A stretch of 64,000 nt of DNA. Origin: Melioribacteraceae bacterium 4301-Me (GTDB lineage: Bacteria; Bacteroidota; Ignavibacteria; Ignavibacteriales; Melioribacteraceae). The first letter of the stretch is position 1. Each line of letters begins with the position of its first letter. Under the pieces are notes generated by a model. The model was not told the DNA's origin, made no database searches, and was given only the letters and a program-made list of their open reading frames with translations. A program made the position numbers and the translations under genes. Below, piece by piece: positions 30,114-39,429 of the stretch. The DNA lies in NCBI GenBank assembly GCA_041538185.1, contig JBGORM010000003.1:248001-312000 (forward strand), given 5' to 3'.

Positions 30114-31450
30114 TGAGCAAATTTCAGGACACATTTAGAAATATTTTTAAAATTCATGAACTTAGACAAAGGATAATTTATACCTTAGCCTTATTACTTA
30201 TTGTGAGAGTCGGTGCACATATTACACTGCCTGGCATCGATACTCACTTACTTTCAGAGGCTATGTCGAATACCTCCTCTAATAATTTATTTGGGTTATA
30301 TGATTTATTTGTAGGTGGTGCATTCTCAAATGCTGCAGTTTTTGCACTTGGTATTATGCCATATATAAGTGCATCTATAATTTTGCAGCTCGCTGGTGCT
30401 GTTATTCCTTATATACAAAAACTACAAAGAGAAGGTGAAGAAGGCAGAAAGAAAATAACTCAATGGACTAGATACGGAACAGTGATAATATCTGCTATGC
30501 AAGCATGGGGAGTAACTATTCATCTTCTAAGTCTAAACTATAACAATATGCCTGTTGTACCAGAGGCAGTTAGAGGAATTGGTTGGTCAATTTCTACAAT
30601 TATTTTTCTTGTGGCTGGTACAATATTTATGATGTGGATGGGTGAGCAGATAACTGATAAGGGAATCGGCAACGGTATTTCATTAATAATTTTTATTGGA
30701 ATTATAAATAGATTTCCTTTTGCGGTGCTGGATGAATATAGACTTTTATCAGCTGGACAAAGGAATCTCGTAATTGAAGTAGTTATTCTTTCTTTTATGG
30801 TACTTGTTATTGCCGGTGTTGTTTTAGTAACGCAAGGTACGCGAAGAATACCAGTCCAATATGCTAAACGTGTTGTAGGTAGAAAAGTTTATGGCGGAGT
30901 AACTCAGTACATCCCATTACGAGTTAATACTGCTGGAGTAATGCCAATTATATTTGCTCAAGCAATAATGTTTTTGCCAAGTACTGTACTATCGTTCTTC
31001 CCTAATAGCGATTTTGCAGCTTCAATTGCAGGTTATTTTACTTACAGGTCATTTACTTATTCGGCAATATATGCAGTGATGATTGTTTTCTTTACTTATT
31101 TTTATACTGCTATAGCTTTTAACCCGCAAGAGGTAGCTGAAACAATGAAAAAACAAGGCGGTTTTATCCCTGGAATTAGACCAGGTAAACAAACCAGTGA
31201 GTTTATAGATAATATCTTAACTAAAATAACTTTGCCGGGTTCAATCTTCTTGGCAATAGTGGCAATTTTACCTGCGTTTGTTTCTCGTTTCGGAGTATCA
31301 GGCAGTTTTGCTTCTTTTTTTGGAGGAACAAGCCTGTTAATTATTGTAGGTGTTGCACTGGATACTTTACAACAAATTGAATCTCATTTATTGATGCGTC
31401 ATTATGATGGCTTTATGAAAGGTGGGAAACTTAGAGGTAGAAGATTTTAA
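30113..31450 (+). CDS. secY: Preprotein translocase subunit SecY
   Basis: Channel-forming subunit of the Sec translocon in the inner membrane, partner of SecE (5215-5397). The 445-aa product has about ten hydrophobic segments. Conserved pieces are GIMPYISASIILQL in the second segment, TDKGIGNGISLIIF, and the cytosolic loop VQYAKRVVGRKVYGG. The C-terminus GGKLRGRRF is typical. No adk gene follows, unlike many relatives. Confidence 0.97.
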   Translation: MSKFQDTFRNIFKIHELRQRIIYTLALLLIVRVGAHITLPGIDTHLLSEAMSNTSSNNLFGLYDLFVGGAFSNAAVFALGIMPYISASIILQLAGAVIPYIQKLQREGEEGRKKITQWTRYGTVIISAMQAWGVTIHLLSLNYNNMPVVPEAVRGIGWSISTIIFLVAGTIFMMWMGEQITDKGIGNGISLIIFIGIINRFPFAVLDEYRLLSAGQRNLVIEVVILSFMVLVIAGVVLVTQGTRRIPVQYAKRVVGRKVYGGVTQYIPLRVNTAGVMPIIFAQAIMFLPSTVLSFFPNSDFAASIAGYFTYRSFTYSAIYAVMIVFFTYFYTAIAFNPQEVAETMKKQGGFIPGIRPGKQTSEFIDNILTKITLPGSIFLAIVAILPAFVSRFGVSGSFASFFGGTSLLIIVGVALDTLQQIESHLLMRHYDGFMKGGKLRGRRF

Positions 31451-31461
31451 AGCGTGTTGAT

Positions 31462-32223
31462 GTGATTTTAATTAAAACTAGAAAAGAAATAGATAAAATA
31501 AAAGAAAGTTGCGTTATTGTAGCTGAAACCTTGCAGTTGCTTAAAAGATATGCTAAACCGGGGGTAAAAACAATTGAGTTAGATAAAATAGCAGAAGATT
31601 ATATTTTAAGTAACAACGCAAGGGCTGCTTTTAAAGGTTATTCACAAGCTGGGTCGTTTAATTTTCCGGCTTCAATTTGTTCTTCAATTGATGATGAAGT
31701 TGTTCATGGAATTCCTAGCGACAGAATTTTGCAAGAAGGTGAGATTCTCTCGATTGATGTGGGCGTAGAAAAAAATGGTTATTTCGGTGACGCTGCTTTA
31801 ACTGTTGCCATTGGGAACATTTCGAATGAAAAAAAAGAACTAATGAGAGTAACTGAAGAAGCTCTTTACTTAGGTATTGAACAAGCTGTGGTTAATAATA
31901 GACTTGGTGATATTTCTTATGCTATACAAAATTACGTGGAAAAAAATGGCTTCTCAGTGGTAAGAGAACTTTGTGGTCATGGTGTAGGGAAGTATTTGCA
32001 CGAAGACCCACAAATTCCAAATTTTGGTAAAAAAGGTAGCGGTACAATAATAAAAAATGGTATGACTTTAGCAATTGAGCCAATGGTAAATGCCGGCTCG
32101 TACAAAGTAAAAGTTGCCAGTGATGGGTGGACAGTTTATACAAGTGATGGTTCGCCATCAGCACATTTTGAACATACAATTGCTATAGTTGATAATAAAC
32201 CGGAAATTTTAACCAAAATTTAA
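31462..32223 (+). CDS. map: Methionine aminopeptidase, type I
   Basis: Removes the initiator methionine from nascent proteins. The 253-aa product starts with GTG at 31462. All five metal ligands can be seen: Asp in SIDVGVEKNGYFGDAAL (two), His in CGHGVGKYLHEDPQIPNF, Glu in LAIEPMVNAG, and Glu in AHFEHTIAI. There is no N-terminal zinc-finger extension. It lies between secY and infA, a standard position. Confidence 0.97.
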   Translation: MILIKTRKEIDKIKESCVIVAETLQLLKRYAKPGVKTIELDKIAEDYILSNNARAAFKGYSQAGSFNFPASICSSIDDEVVHGIPSDRILQEGEILSIDVGVEKNGYFGDAALTVAIGNISNEKKELMRVTEEALYLGIEQAVVNNRLGDISYAIQNYVEKNGFSVVRELCGHGVGKYLHEDPQIPNFGKKGSGTIIKNGMTLAIEPMVNAGSYKVKVASDGWTVYTSDGSPSAHFEHTIAIVDNKPEILTKI

Positions 32224-32226
32224 TAT

Positions 32227-32445
32227 ATGGCAAAGCAAGGTGCTATTAAGGTTGATGGAGTAGTAGTAGAAACTTTACCAAATGCCCATTTTAAAGTTAA
32301 ATTGGATAATGGGCATGAAATTTTAGCCCACATTTCGGGTAAGATGAGAATGCACTTTATTAAAATATTAGTAGGCGATAGAGTAGCAATTGAATTGTCA
32401 CCATACGATTTAAATAAAGGCAGAATTACATATAGATATAAATAG
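32227..32445 (+). CDS. infA: Translation initiation factor IF-1
   Basis: OB-fold factor that occupies the A site during initiation. The 72-aa product starts [20 protein letters not shown] and contains [20 protein letters not shown] and the terminal [12 protein letters not shown], all diagnostic. It begins three bases after map. Confidence 0.98.
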   Translation: MAKQGAIKVDGVVVETLPNAHFKVKLDNGHEILAHISGKMRMHFIKILVGDRVAIELSPYDLNKGRITYRYK

Positions 32446-32455
32446 TGGAGTGAAA

Positions 32456-32569
32456 ATGAAAGTCAGATCATCTGTAAAAAAAATTTGTGAACATTGCAAA
32501 ATAATCAAACGCAAAGGAGTGGTAAGGGTTATTTGCAAAAATCCTAAACATAAACAAAGACAAGGTTAA
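32456..32569 (+). CDS. rpmJ: 50S ribosomal protein L36
   Basis: Very small zinc ribosomal protein. Translation from ATG 32456 gives 37 aa starting [14 protein letters not shown] and ending KHKQRQG. The zinc ligands Cys11, Cys14, Cys27 and His32 are all present, so it is the C-plus form. A GTGGAG Shine-Dalgarno overlaps the infA stop. It lies between infA and rpsM as usual. Confidence 0.97.
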   Translation: MKVRSSVKKICEHCKIIKRKGVVRVICKNPKHKQRQG

Positions 32570-32592
32570 AACCTAAGCAGGAGGTTATTAAT

Positions 32593-32976
32593 TTGGCTCG
32601 AATAGCTGGTATCGATTTACCTAAACAAAAAAAAGCATTCATTGGCCTTACTTACATTTTTGGAATAGGTCAAAAGACAGCTTATGATATTTTAGCAAAA
32701 GCTGATGTAAACCCGGATAAAAAAGTTCAAGACCTTACTGAAGAGGAAATTGCCCGTATTCGGTCGATTATGACAGCTGAATACAAAGTTGAAGGTGCTC
32801 TAAGAAGTGAGATTCAGCAAAATATAAAAAGATTAATGGATATTGGTTGTTATCGTGGCATTAGGCATAGAAGAGGATTGCCTGTGAGAGGTCAAAGAAC
32901 TAGAACAAATGCACGTACAAGAAAAGGTAAAAGAAAAACTGTTGCTGGAAAGAAGAAAACCCCAGCTAAGAAGTAA
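32593..32976 (+). CDS. rpsM: 30S ribosomal protein S13
   Basis: Small-subunit head protein in intersubunit bridges. The 127-aa product starts with TTG ([13 protein letters not shown]) behind GCAGGAGG. It includes [17 protein letters not shown] and [20 protein letters not shown]. The tail is lysine rich and reaches toward the P-site tRNA. Confidence 0.98.
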   Translation: MARIAGIDLPKQKKAFIGLTYIFGIGQKTAYDILAKADVNPDKKVQDLTEEEIARIRSIMTAEYKVEGALRSEIQQNIKRLMDIGCYRGIRHRRGLPVRGQRTRTNARTRKGKRKTVAGKKKTPAKK

Positions 32977-32999
32977 TAATTTTTTATAGGAGAACAAAT

Positions 33000-33386
33000 T
33001 TGGCTAAAGTAGTTAAAAAAACTAAAAAGAAAGTTCATGTGGACTCAGTTGGAGTTGCACATATTAAAGCATCTTTTAATAATGTTATTGTTACTATTAC
33101 TGATATTTATGGTAACACAATTTCATGGTCGTCAGCTGGCAAAAATGGCTTCAAAGGTTCAAGGAAAAACACACCATATGCAGCTCAAACAACTGCTGAA
33201 GCTGCTGCTAAAGAGGCTTACGATCTTGGTGTGAGAAAAGTAGATGTCTATATTAAAGGACCAGGTGCTGGTAGAGAAGCAGCTATTAGAGCATTAAGCA
33301 CTGCCGGTCTTCAGATTTTATCAATTAAAGACAATACACCAATACCTCACAATGGTTGCAGACCACCAAAAAAGAGAAGAGTTTAA
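33000..33386 (+). CDS. rpsK: 30S ribosomal protein S11
   Basis: Platform protein near the mRNA exit. The 128-aa product starts with TTG behind TAGGAGAAC. It contains [40 protein letters not shown] and the terminal [18 protein letters not shown], an almost invariant C-terminus. Confidence 0.98.
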   Translation: MAKVVKKTKKKVHVDSVGVAHIKASFNNVIVTITDIYGNTISWSSAGKNGFKGSRKNTPYAAQTTAEAAAKEAYDLGVRKVDVYIKGPGAGREAAIRALSTAGLQILSIKDNTPIPHNGCRPPKKRRV

Positions 33387-33399
33387 AGGAGAAAATTAG

Positions 33400-34026
33400 A
33401 TGGCAAGATATATTGGTTCTAGTTGCAAATTATGCAGAAGAGAAAGACAAAAGTTGTTCTTAAAAGGAAGTAAATGCTTTTCTGAAAAGTGCCCTATTGA
33501 AAAAAGAAATTATCCTCCAGGACAGCATGGAGTAAGCCGCCGCTCTAAATTTTCAGAGTATGGCGTTCAGTTGAGAGAAAAACAAAAAGTTAAAAGAATT
33601 TATGGATTAGTAGAAACGCAATTTCGTAATTATTTTGAAAAAGCAAACAGACAAAAGGGTGTCACTGGTGCGAACTTAGTTAAATTACTTGAACGAAGAC
33701 TTGATAATACTGTCTACCGATTAGGTTTTGCACCATCGCGTAAAGCTGCCAGACAGCTTGTTCTTCATAGACATTTTACTGTAAACGGACGTATTGTAGA
33801 CATTCCTTCTTATTCTTTAGCCCCAGGCGATGTCGTTTCTGTTTGTGAGAAGAGTAAGAAGTTGGATGTAATTCACAACTCGTTGAGAAGAACAAAAGAT
33901 AATATGTACAACTGGCTCTCTATAGATAAAGCAACTCTTTCCGGTACTTTTCTTAATGTTCCTGAAAGAGAGGATATTCCGCTTAATGCTAATGAGCAGT
34001 TAATCGTTGAATTGTATTCTAAGTAA
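33400..34026 (+). CDS. rpsD: 30S ribosomal protein S4 (zinc-binding form)
   Basis: Initiates 30S assembly and lines the mRNA entry. The 208-aa product carries Cys9-x2-Cys12-x13-Cys26-x4-Cys31, the zinc-binding N-terminus. The S4 RNA-binding domain is [20 protein letters not shown] near residue 98. AAAGGAG precedes the ATG. The window thus mixes zinc (S4, L36) and zinc-free (L33, S14) ribosomal proteins. Confidence 0.98.
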   Translation: MARYIGSSCKLCRRERQKLFLKGSKCFSEKCPIEKRNYPPGQHGVSRRSKFSEYGVQLREKQKVKRIYGLVETQFRNYFEKANRQKGVTGANLVKLLERRLDNTVYRLGFAPSRKAARQLVLHRHFTVNGRIVDIPSYSLAPGDVVSVCEKSKKLDVIHNSLRRTKDNMYNWLSIDKATLSGTFLNVPEREDIPLNANEQLIVELYSK

Positions 34027-34052
34027 TATCTAATTAATAAAGAGGATTCTAC

Positions 34053-35048
34053 ATGAACAATCCGTTTATAAAAATGCCAGAAGGTGTAGTTTTAGACGAA
34101 TCATCTATTTCTAAAAACTACGGCAAATTTTTTCTTCAACCTTTAGAACGTGGATTTGGTGTTACTTTGGGCAATGCAATGCGCAGAGTTTTACTATCTT
34201 CATTGACTGGCGCTGCAATTACTGCTGTTAAGATTGAAGGAGTTTTGCATGAGTTCTCTACTATACCTGGCGTAGTTGAGGATATGACAGAGCTTATTCT
34301 TAATCTTAAAAAAATAAGAATGAGATTAATTAATAAAAAAACTACTGCAATGGAAATTTCTGTATCTGGACCTGCCGATTTTACTGCACAGATGTTGCAA
34401 AATGCTTGTCCCGATATCGAAATTTTAAACCCAGAGCAGCACATAGCTAAACTCAATAACAACGCAAAGATAAATATGGAACTACGTTTTGGTATGGGTA
34501 AAGGATATGTACCAGCCAGTGAACAGAAAATACAAGATCAAACTATAGGACTTATCCCAATTGATTCTATCTTTACTCCTATTGTAAGCGTAAAATACGA
34601 TGTTGAAAACGTTAGAATTGGTGAAAGAAACGACTACGAAAAATTAACTCTCGAAGTTAAAACTGATGGCTCTATAACTCCTGAAGAAGCAGTTTCTAAT
34701 GCTGCAAAAATATTGAAAGACCACATTAATTATTTTATTAACTTCGATACCGAACAAGAGGAAGTTAAAGTCGAAAGTAAGGAAGATGCAGAGACTGAAC
34801 GTATTAGAAAAATTTTAATGACAAGTGTAGACGATTTAGAATTAAGTGTGAGGTCACATAATTGCTTAAAAGCTGCTAACATAAAAACTTTAGGTGACCT
34901 TGTAAGAAGAGATGAAAATGAAATGCTTAAATTTAGAAACTTTGGAAGAAAATCCCTTGCTGAACTAATCGAAATTGTTGAAAATTATGGATTAGAGTTC
35001 GGCATGGACGTAGATAAGTATTTAAAAGATGTTCCTGAAAACAAATAG
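34053..35048 (+). CDS. rpoA: DNA-directed RNA polymerase subunit alpha
   Basis: Scaffold for polymerase assembly and promoter/activator contacts. The 331-aa product has the N-terminal dimerisation domain (PLERGFGVTLGNAMRRVLLS near residue 30) and the C-terminal helix-hairpin-helix domain (LKAANIKTLGDLVRRDENE near residue 275), joined by a charged linker around residues 235-250. It lies between rpsD and rplQ, the normal alpha-operon order. Confidence 0.98.
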   Translation: MNNPFIKMPEGVVLDESSISKNYGKFFLQPLERGFGVTLGNAMRRVLLSSLTGAAITAVKIEGVLHEFSTIPGVVEDMTELILNLKKIRMRLINKKTTAMEISVSGPADFTAQMLQNACPDIEILNPEQHIAKLNNNAKINMELRFGMGKGYVPASEQKIQDQTIGLIPIDSIFTPIVSVKYDVENVRIGERNDYEKLTLEVKTDGSITPEEAVSNAAKILKDHINYFINFDTEQEEVKVESKEDAETERIRKILMTSVDDLELSVRSHNCLKAANIKTLGDLVRRDENEMLKFRNFGRKSLAELIEIVENYGLEFGMDVDKYLKDVPENK

Positions 35049-35069
35049 TTTATTCCTGGAGAAAATTAA

Positions 35070-35666
35070 ATGAGACATAAAGTAAAAGGAAGAAAGCTTA
35101 AAAGAACGCATAGCCACCGTCTTGCCACATTAAGAGCTATAGCAACTTCACTGCTTCGTCATAAAAGAATTAAAACTACACTTGCAAAAGCAAAAGAAGC
35201 TAGAACTTTTGTAGAACCACTTATAACAAAAGCTAAGAATGATTCTGTGCACTCAAGAAGATATGTGGCTTCGCAAATTAAAGATAAAAGTATAGTAAAG
35301 GAACTGTTTAGTGATATTGTTACAAAGATTGGCAATAGACCTGGTGGTTACACCCGAATTGTTAAATTGGGCAGACGTAAAGGTGATGCAGCAGAACTTG
35401 CTTTTCTTGAACTAGTTGACTATGGCGAGATTAACCTTGAAAAAGCAAAAAATCGTCAAACAGAAAAAACTGAAAAAGCTGAACAAAATAAACAAGAAAA
35501 GAAAGACGATACTAAAGTGGAAAATAAAAAAGAAGAGTTAATTGAAGAAGCTAATGTAGTTGAAGAAACTGTTCAAGAATCAAGTCAAGCTTCTTCTGTT
35601 AATACTGAAAAAGGTAGCACCAAAAATTCAACTGCTAAAAAAGGCAGTAAAAAAAAGAAAGATTGA
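35070..35666 (+). CDS. rplQ: 50S ribosomal protein L17 with long C-terminal extension
   Basis: Tunnel-exit-side large-subunit protein. The family core is about residues 1-120 (MRHKVKGRKLKRTHSHRLAT to AELAFLELVDY). The remaining roughly 75 residues form a low-complexity Lys/Glu then Ser/Thr/Lys tail with no cysteine or fold. Total length 198 aa is well above typical L17. It is the last gene of the ribosomal supercluster and is followed by a strong terminator. Confidence 0.96.
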   Translation: MRHKVKGRKLKRTHSHRLATLRAIATSLLRHKRIKTTLAKAKEARTFVEPLITKAKNDSVHSRRYVASQIKDKSIVKELFSDIVTKIGNRPGGYTRIVKLGRRKGDAAELAFLELVDYGEINLEKAKNRQTEKTEKAEQNKQEKKDDTKVENKKEELIEEANVVEETVQESSQASSVNTEKGSTKNSTAKKGSKKKKD

Positions 35667-35691
35667 CAATTGCTAATTAAATTTTAGTTTG

Positions 35692-35722
35692 AAGAGCAGT
35701 CTGATTTCAGCTGCTCTTTTTT
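35692..35722 (+). terminator. Rho-independent terminator of the ribosomal supercluster
   Basis: AAGAGCAG (35692-35699) and CTGCTCTT (35711-35718) form a perfect 8-bp stem around an 11-base loop. The 3' arm runs into a T-tract, giving TTTTTT at 35717-35722. It lies 26 bases after the rplQ stop and just before the engB start. Confidence 0.85.
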
Positions 35723-35727
35723 ATTTT

Positions 35728-36306
35728 ATGCTTGAAATAAATTTTTTAAAATCTGTTTATAACCTTTCAGAACTACCCACTAAAATACTTCCAGAAGCAA
35801 TTCTTTGTGGCAGGTCAAATGTAGGAAAGTCTTCCTTTATAAATTCTTTGTTCTCTACAAAAATTGCCATGACAAGTTCAACTCCAGGTAAAACCCGCAG
35901 TATTAATTATTATATTGTGAACAATAAATTTTATATTGTAGATTTACCTGGTTTTGGCTACGCTAAAGTTTCAAAAAAAGAAAAAATACATTGGAAAAAT
36001 TTACTGCAGCAATTCTTTTCATTAAAAAGAAATCAAAGAATTGCAATACATTTAATTGATAGCAGGCATGCCCCATTACAGAATGATTTGATTCTAAATT
36101 CATATTTAAAAAATTTTGATATTCCTTACCTTGTTGTGCTAAATAAGATTGATAAGTTATCTCAATCAGAAATTGAAAAATCAATGAGTGTTATTAGGAA
36201 ATATTTCCCTGAACTTATTTTTAAAGAAAATCTGTTCGCTTATTCATCAGTTACAAAATACGGGAAGAAAGAAATTATTAGTCGTCTAAAAGCACTCTTC
36301 TTGTAA
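35728..36306 (+). CDS. engB: Ribosome biogenesis GTPase EngB (YsxC/YihA)
   Basis: TRAFAC-class GTPase needed for late 50S assembly. GTPase motifs are GRSNVGKSSFINSLF (G1, near residue 29), TSSTPGKTRS (G2), DLPGFGYAKVSKKEK (G3) and NKIDK (G4). From ATG 35728 (MLEINFLKSVYNLSELP) the product is 192 aa, the usual length. The frame extends upstream to 35689, but that part would be encoded by the terminator hairpin. Its promoter must overlap or follow the terminator. Confidence 0.95.
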   Translation: MLEINFLKSVYNLSELPTKILPEAILCGRSNVGKSSFINSLFSTKIAMTSSTPGKTRSINYYIVNNKFYIVDLPGFGYAKVSKKEKIHWKNLLQQFFSLKRNQRIAIHLIDSRHAPLQNDLILNSYLKNFDIPYLVVLNKIDKLSQSEIEKSMSVIRKYFPELIFKENLFAYSSVTKYGKKEIISRLKALFL

Positions 36307-36333
36307 TGAATATTTAACAAAAGTTTAGTATTA

Positions 36334-36365
36334 TTGGCACTGTATTTAATCCTGCTTTAATTTTT
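36334..36365 (+). promoter_or_regulatory. Weak candidate promoter for the 36387-42276 operon
   Basis: TTG (36334-36336), 21 bases, then TAATTTTT (36358-36365), one mismatch from TAnnTTTG. It lies 21 bases before the preferred start of the GAF protein. Spacing is one base longer than in the better candidates. Confidence 0.25.
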
Positions 36366-36386
36366 TTCTATTTAGTGTGGTTTGTA

Positions 36387-38261
36387 ATGACCGATAAATA
36401 CAAGAAAAGACTTTTAATATTTATTTTCATTCCAGTGCTGATTGCAATTCCTTTTTTAACAGATGATTTAATGCTTCGCATAATCTCGTCTGTCATTCTT
36501 GTAATTTATGTTGCCTTTATAATTTTTTTAAGAGATTCTGTAAAAGCCGAAACAACGATTCCCATTGAGAGTACCTCTTCAATATCTAAACCACCAAAAG
36601 ATTCAACAACACATGCAACTGATTACGAAACTGATGAGGGAGAAGAATTTCAAATTATTTCACCTAATAAAACAGTTGAAATTTTAACGCAGGATAATTT
36701 TAGCCGAACTGCAACAAGTAATAAGAAAGATGTCTTTAAACCACAAAACTTTAAAGAACACTTTGATAAAATTGTTCATGAGGAATTTCCCCATGATGTT
36801 AACCAAGATGAACAGTTTGGGTTCGTGCTGGAAAAGATATTAAATGTGGTTAAAGATGCTTTTATGGCTCATAGTGCTGTTTTTTTCTGGTACAATAAAG
36901 TAAAAAAACGACTTACTTTAGAAAGGTTTGTATCTAGTTCATCGCATATTGCAAGAAAGAAATTTGATTTGGAAGACGACATATTAGGTAAAATAATTCA
37001 AAAAGAAGAGCCTGAACTTTTAACAGATATTTCACCGACAGCAGAAATTGATGTTATACGATATTACACTGCACCCCAAGGAATAAAAAGTTTTGTGGGG
37101 GTTCCTTTATTTTATGGGAAGTCTCTTGCAGGTATTTTAGCATTAGACTCAAAAGTGAATGACGCTTTTGGAATTGAATCGGTTTTTTCTTTAGGCAGAG
37201 TAGTAAGGATTATTTCAATAATAATTTCGATGTTTGAAGAGAAATTTAGTGAAACTCTTGCAGAACAAAGATTAAAAGCTCTGCTAAGCGTTCTTAGTTA
37301 TGATAAAAAATTTGAAACCGAATCCGAACTTTTTACTACGTTAGAAAGTTCTGTTTCTGGCCTAATTCCATGGGATGCATTTACTTTTGTTTATTATTAC
37401 GCTGATGAACAAAAGTTTAAAACAACAAAAATTGTTAATCGGACTTCACTTAAATACATAGGCGAAAATCTTGAAATTGATTTGGGGAGAACACTAGTAG
37501 GTAAGGCAATTTTAAGCGGAATACCTGTAAAAATAGATGATACTTCAAATTCCGATTATCCCCGCTTCTCTCAAACGGAAGAAGTTAGCTTCGATGGTTC
37601 ATTTTTAGCTATACCAATGGTTTATGATGATAAAAATTACGGCGTATTGTGCTTTGAAAGTCTTAAGAAAAATGCATATTCAAACGAAGATGTAAATTTT
37701 GTAAAGAATTCAATGAAAATGTTTGCTTTTATTTTATACTCTTATTCTACTATTAATTTGCTTAAAAATTTACTCTCGGTAGATATTGAAACGAAGGCAT
37801 TGAACTACGATTCTTTTGTTGAACGACTAACTGTAGACCTCGTAAAAGCAAGCGAACTTAAAATTCCAGGTGCAGTTGCTTTAATTAGTATAGATGAATT
37901 TTTAGAACAAGATTCGCTCTTTGAAGGAAACCCCTTCCCAAAGGTTTTAAAAGCAATATCCCAAATGATTAAAGATGAGATGACACCATTAAATATTTTC
38001 GGACGCCTGAAAGAAAGAGTTTTTGGAGTATACTTTTTTAATTCTTCTCCTAAAGATGTTTTTGTATGGGCAGAAAAACTTCGAATTAAAATAGCGCGTA
38101 AACCAATTGCAGTTGTTTCTAAACAGACCACCTTCACAGTTTCTATTGGAATTAGTTCAACTTCTGGAAAAACAGATGTTCATCAAATTCTTTACGATGC
38201 AGAGTTAGCTTTGAAAAAAGCTCAAGAAAAAGGCGGAAACTCTGTTAAAATCACAAACTAA
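36387..38261 (+). CDS. Membrane-anchored GAF-GAF protein with degenerate GGDEF domain
   Basis: Probable signal-sensing protein of unknown ligand. From ATG 36387 (MTDKYKKRLL) the product is 624 aa; an in-frame GTG at 36375 is an alternative. Two membrane segments (about residues 8-24 and 29-48) precede a Ser/Thr-rich linker. Two GAF-like domains follow, about 144-285 and 314-455. The last 150 residues resemble a GGDEF domain (ending TFTVSIGISS and AELALKKAQEKGGNSVKI), but the active-site loop reads GRLKERVFGVYF in place of the usual GGDEF, so diguanylate cyclase activity is unlikely. It is the first gene of a compact run with deoB (4-base gap). Function unknown; a regulatory or scaffold role is inferred. 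Confidence 0.8.
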   Translation: MTDKYKKRLLIFIFIPVLIAIPFLTDDLMLRIISSVILVIYVAFIIFLRDSVKAETTIPIESTSSISKPPKDSTTHATDYETDEGEEFQIISPNKTVEILTQDNFSRTATSNKKDVFKPQNFKEHFDKIVHEEFPHDVNQDEQFGFVLEKILNVVKDAFMAHSAVFFWYNKVKKRLTLERFVSSSSHIARKKFDLEDDILGKIIQKEEPELLTDISPTAEIDVIRYYTAPQGIKSFVGVPLFYGKSLAGILALDSKVNDAFGIESVFSLGRVVRIISIIISMFEEKFSETLAEQRLKALLSVLSYDKKFETESELFTTLESSVSGLIPWDAFTFVYYYADEQKFKTTKIVNRTSLKYIGENLEIDLGRTLVGKAILSGIPVKIDDTSNSDYPRFSQTEEVSFDGSFLAIPMVYDDKNYGVLCFESLKKNAYSNEDVNFVKNSMKMFAFILYSYSTINLLKNLLSVDIETKALNYDSFVERLTVDLVKASELKIPGAVALISIDEFLEQDSLFEGNPFPKVLKAISQMIKDEMTPLNIFGRLKERVFGVYFFNSSPKDVFVWAEKLRIKIARKPIAVVSKQTTFTVSIGISSTSGKTDVHQILYDAELALKKAQEKGGNSVKITN

Positions 38262-38265
38262 TCTT

Positions 38266-39429
38266 ATGAAAAACTTTATTGTAATTGTACTTGATGGTGT
38301 TGGAATTGGCGAACTGCCCGACGCTGAGAAATATAACGATAAAGGAAGTGATACGTTGGGTAATATGGCCGATAAACTTGGAGGATTGTCACTGCCTAAC
38401 CTCACTTTACTTGGACTTGGCAATATTAAACCAATTAAAGGCTTGCAGTCACAAAAATTCCCGCTAGCATCCTATGGCAAAATGGCTGAAGTATCAATAG
38501 GAAAAGACTCTACAACAGGTCACTGGGAATTGGGAGGCTTAAAAGTAGACAAAGAATTTCCTTTATTTCCTAACGGCTTCCCTAAAAACATTATCGATAA
38601 ATTTATTTCAGAAACTAAAGTTGGGGGAATTTTAGGTAATAAAGCTGCGTCTGGCACTGAGATTATAAAAGAGTTAGGTGAAGAGCATCTTAAAACTTCT
38701 TATCCAATTGTTTATACTTCAGCAGATTCAGTTTTTCAAATTGCAGCTCACGAAGAAGTTATTCCATTACAACGTCTATATGAAATTTGTTCAATTGCCC
38801 GCAAAAAAGTTTTGGTTGATGAAAATGCTGTGGGAAGAGTAATTGCCAGACCATTTGTGGGTAAACCAGGCAGTTTCACTAGAACTACAAATAGAAAAGA
38901 TTTTTCGCTGGATCCTTTTAGTCCAACTATTTTAGACTATTTATACGATGCTGGAATACAAACAATTGGAATTGGTAAGGTTAATGATCTTTTTAATTAC
39001 CGAGGCATTGCTAAACAAGAAAAGACTAAAAGCAATGCTGAAGGTATCCAAAAAATAATTGACAATACAAAGAAAGAAAATAATAGTTTTATTTTTGCTA
39101 ACCTTGTTGATTTTGATGTTTACTATGGTCATCGCTTAGACCCAGAAGGATTTTATAGGGCATTGCAAGAGTTTGATAATCATTTACAAACTATATTAGA
39201 TATTTTAGATGATAGTGATAAACTTATTATTACTGCAGATCATGGTAATGATCCTACTTCTACAAGCACAGACCATAGCAGAGAATACGTTCCACTACTT
39301 TATTTCCAAAAAGGTGTACCGGGTAAAAATCTTGGTACAAGAAAAACTTTTTCTGATGTAGCTCAAACTGTAGCACATTTTTTTAAAATAAATAACAATT
39401 TAATGGGAGAAAGTTTTCTTGAAATCTAA
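38266..39429 (+). CDS. deoB: Phosphopentomutase
   Basis: Interconverts (deoxy)ribose 1-phosphate and 5-phosphate in nucleoside salvage; cytoplasmic, Mn-dependent. The 387-aa product belongs to the alkaline phosphatase superfamily: metal-binding LDGVGIGELPDA at the start, DSTTGHWEL near residue 80 with the phosphorylated threonine, and ITADHGNDPTSTSTDHSRE near residue 320. Length is normal. It is followed with an 11-base overlap by a small unknown gene, and downstream by two microcompartment vertex genes. Confidence 0.96.
   Translation: MKNFIVIVLDGVGIGELPDAEKYNDKGSDTLGNMADKLGGLSLPNLTLLGLGNIKPIKGLQSQKFPLASYGKMAEVSIGKDSTTGHWELGGLKVDKEFPLFPNGFPKNIIDKFISETKVGGILGNKAASGTEIIKELGEEHLKTSYPIVYTSADSVFQIAAHEEVIPLQRLYEICSIARKKVLVDENAVGRVIARPFVGKPGSFTRTTNRKDFSLDPFSPTILDYLYDAGIQTIGIGKVNDLFNYRGIAKQEKTKSNAEGIQKIIDNTKKENNSFIFANLVDFDVYYGHRLDPEGFYRALQEFDNHLQTILDILDDSDKLIITADHGNDPTSTSTDHSREYVPLLYFQKGVPGKNLGTRKTFSDVAQTVAHFFKINNNLMGESFLEI

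Noticed and set aside
35689..35727. Longer start for EngB
   Set aside because: It would be encoded by the rplQ terminator stem; ATG 35728 gives the usual N-terminus.
36335..36350. TGGCAC resembling a sigma-54 -24 element
   Set aside because: The required GC at -12 is AA, and no enhancer-binding protein gene is near.
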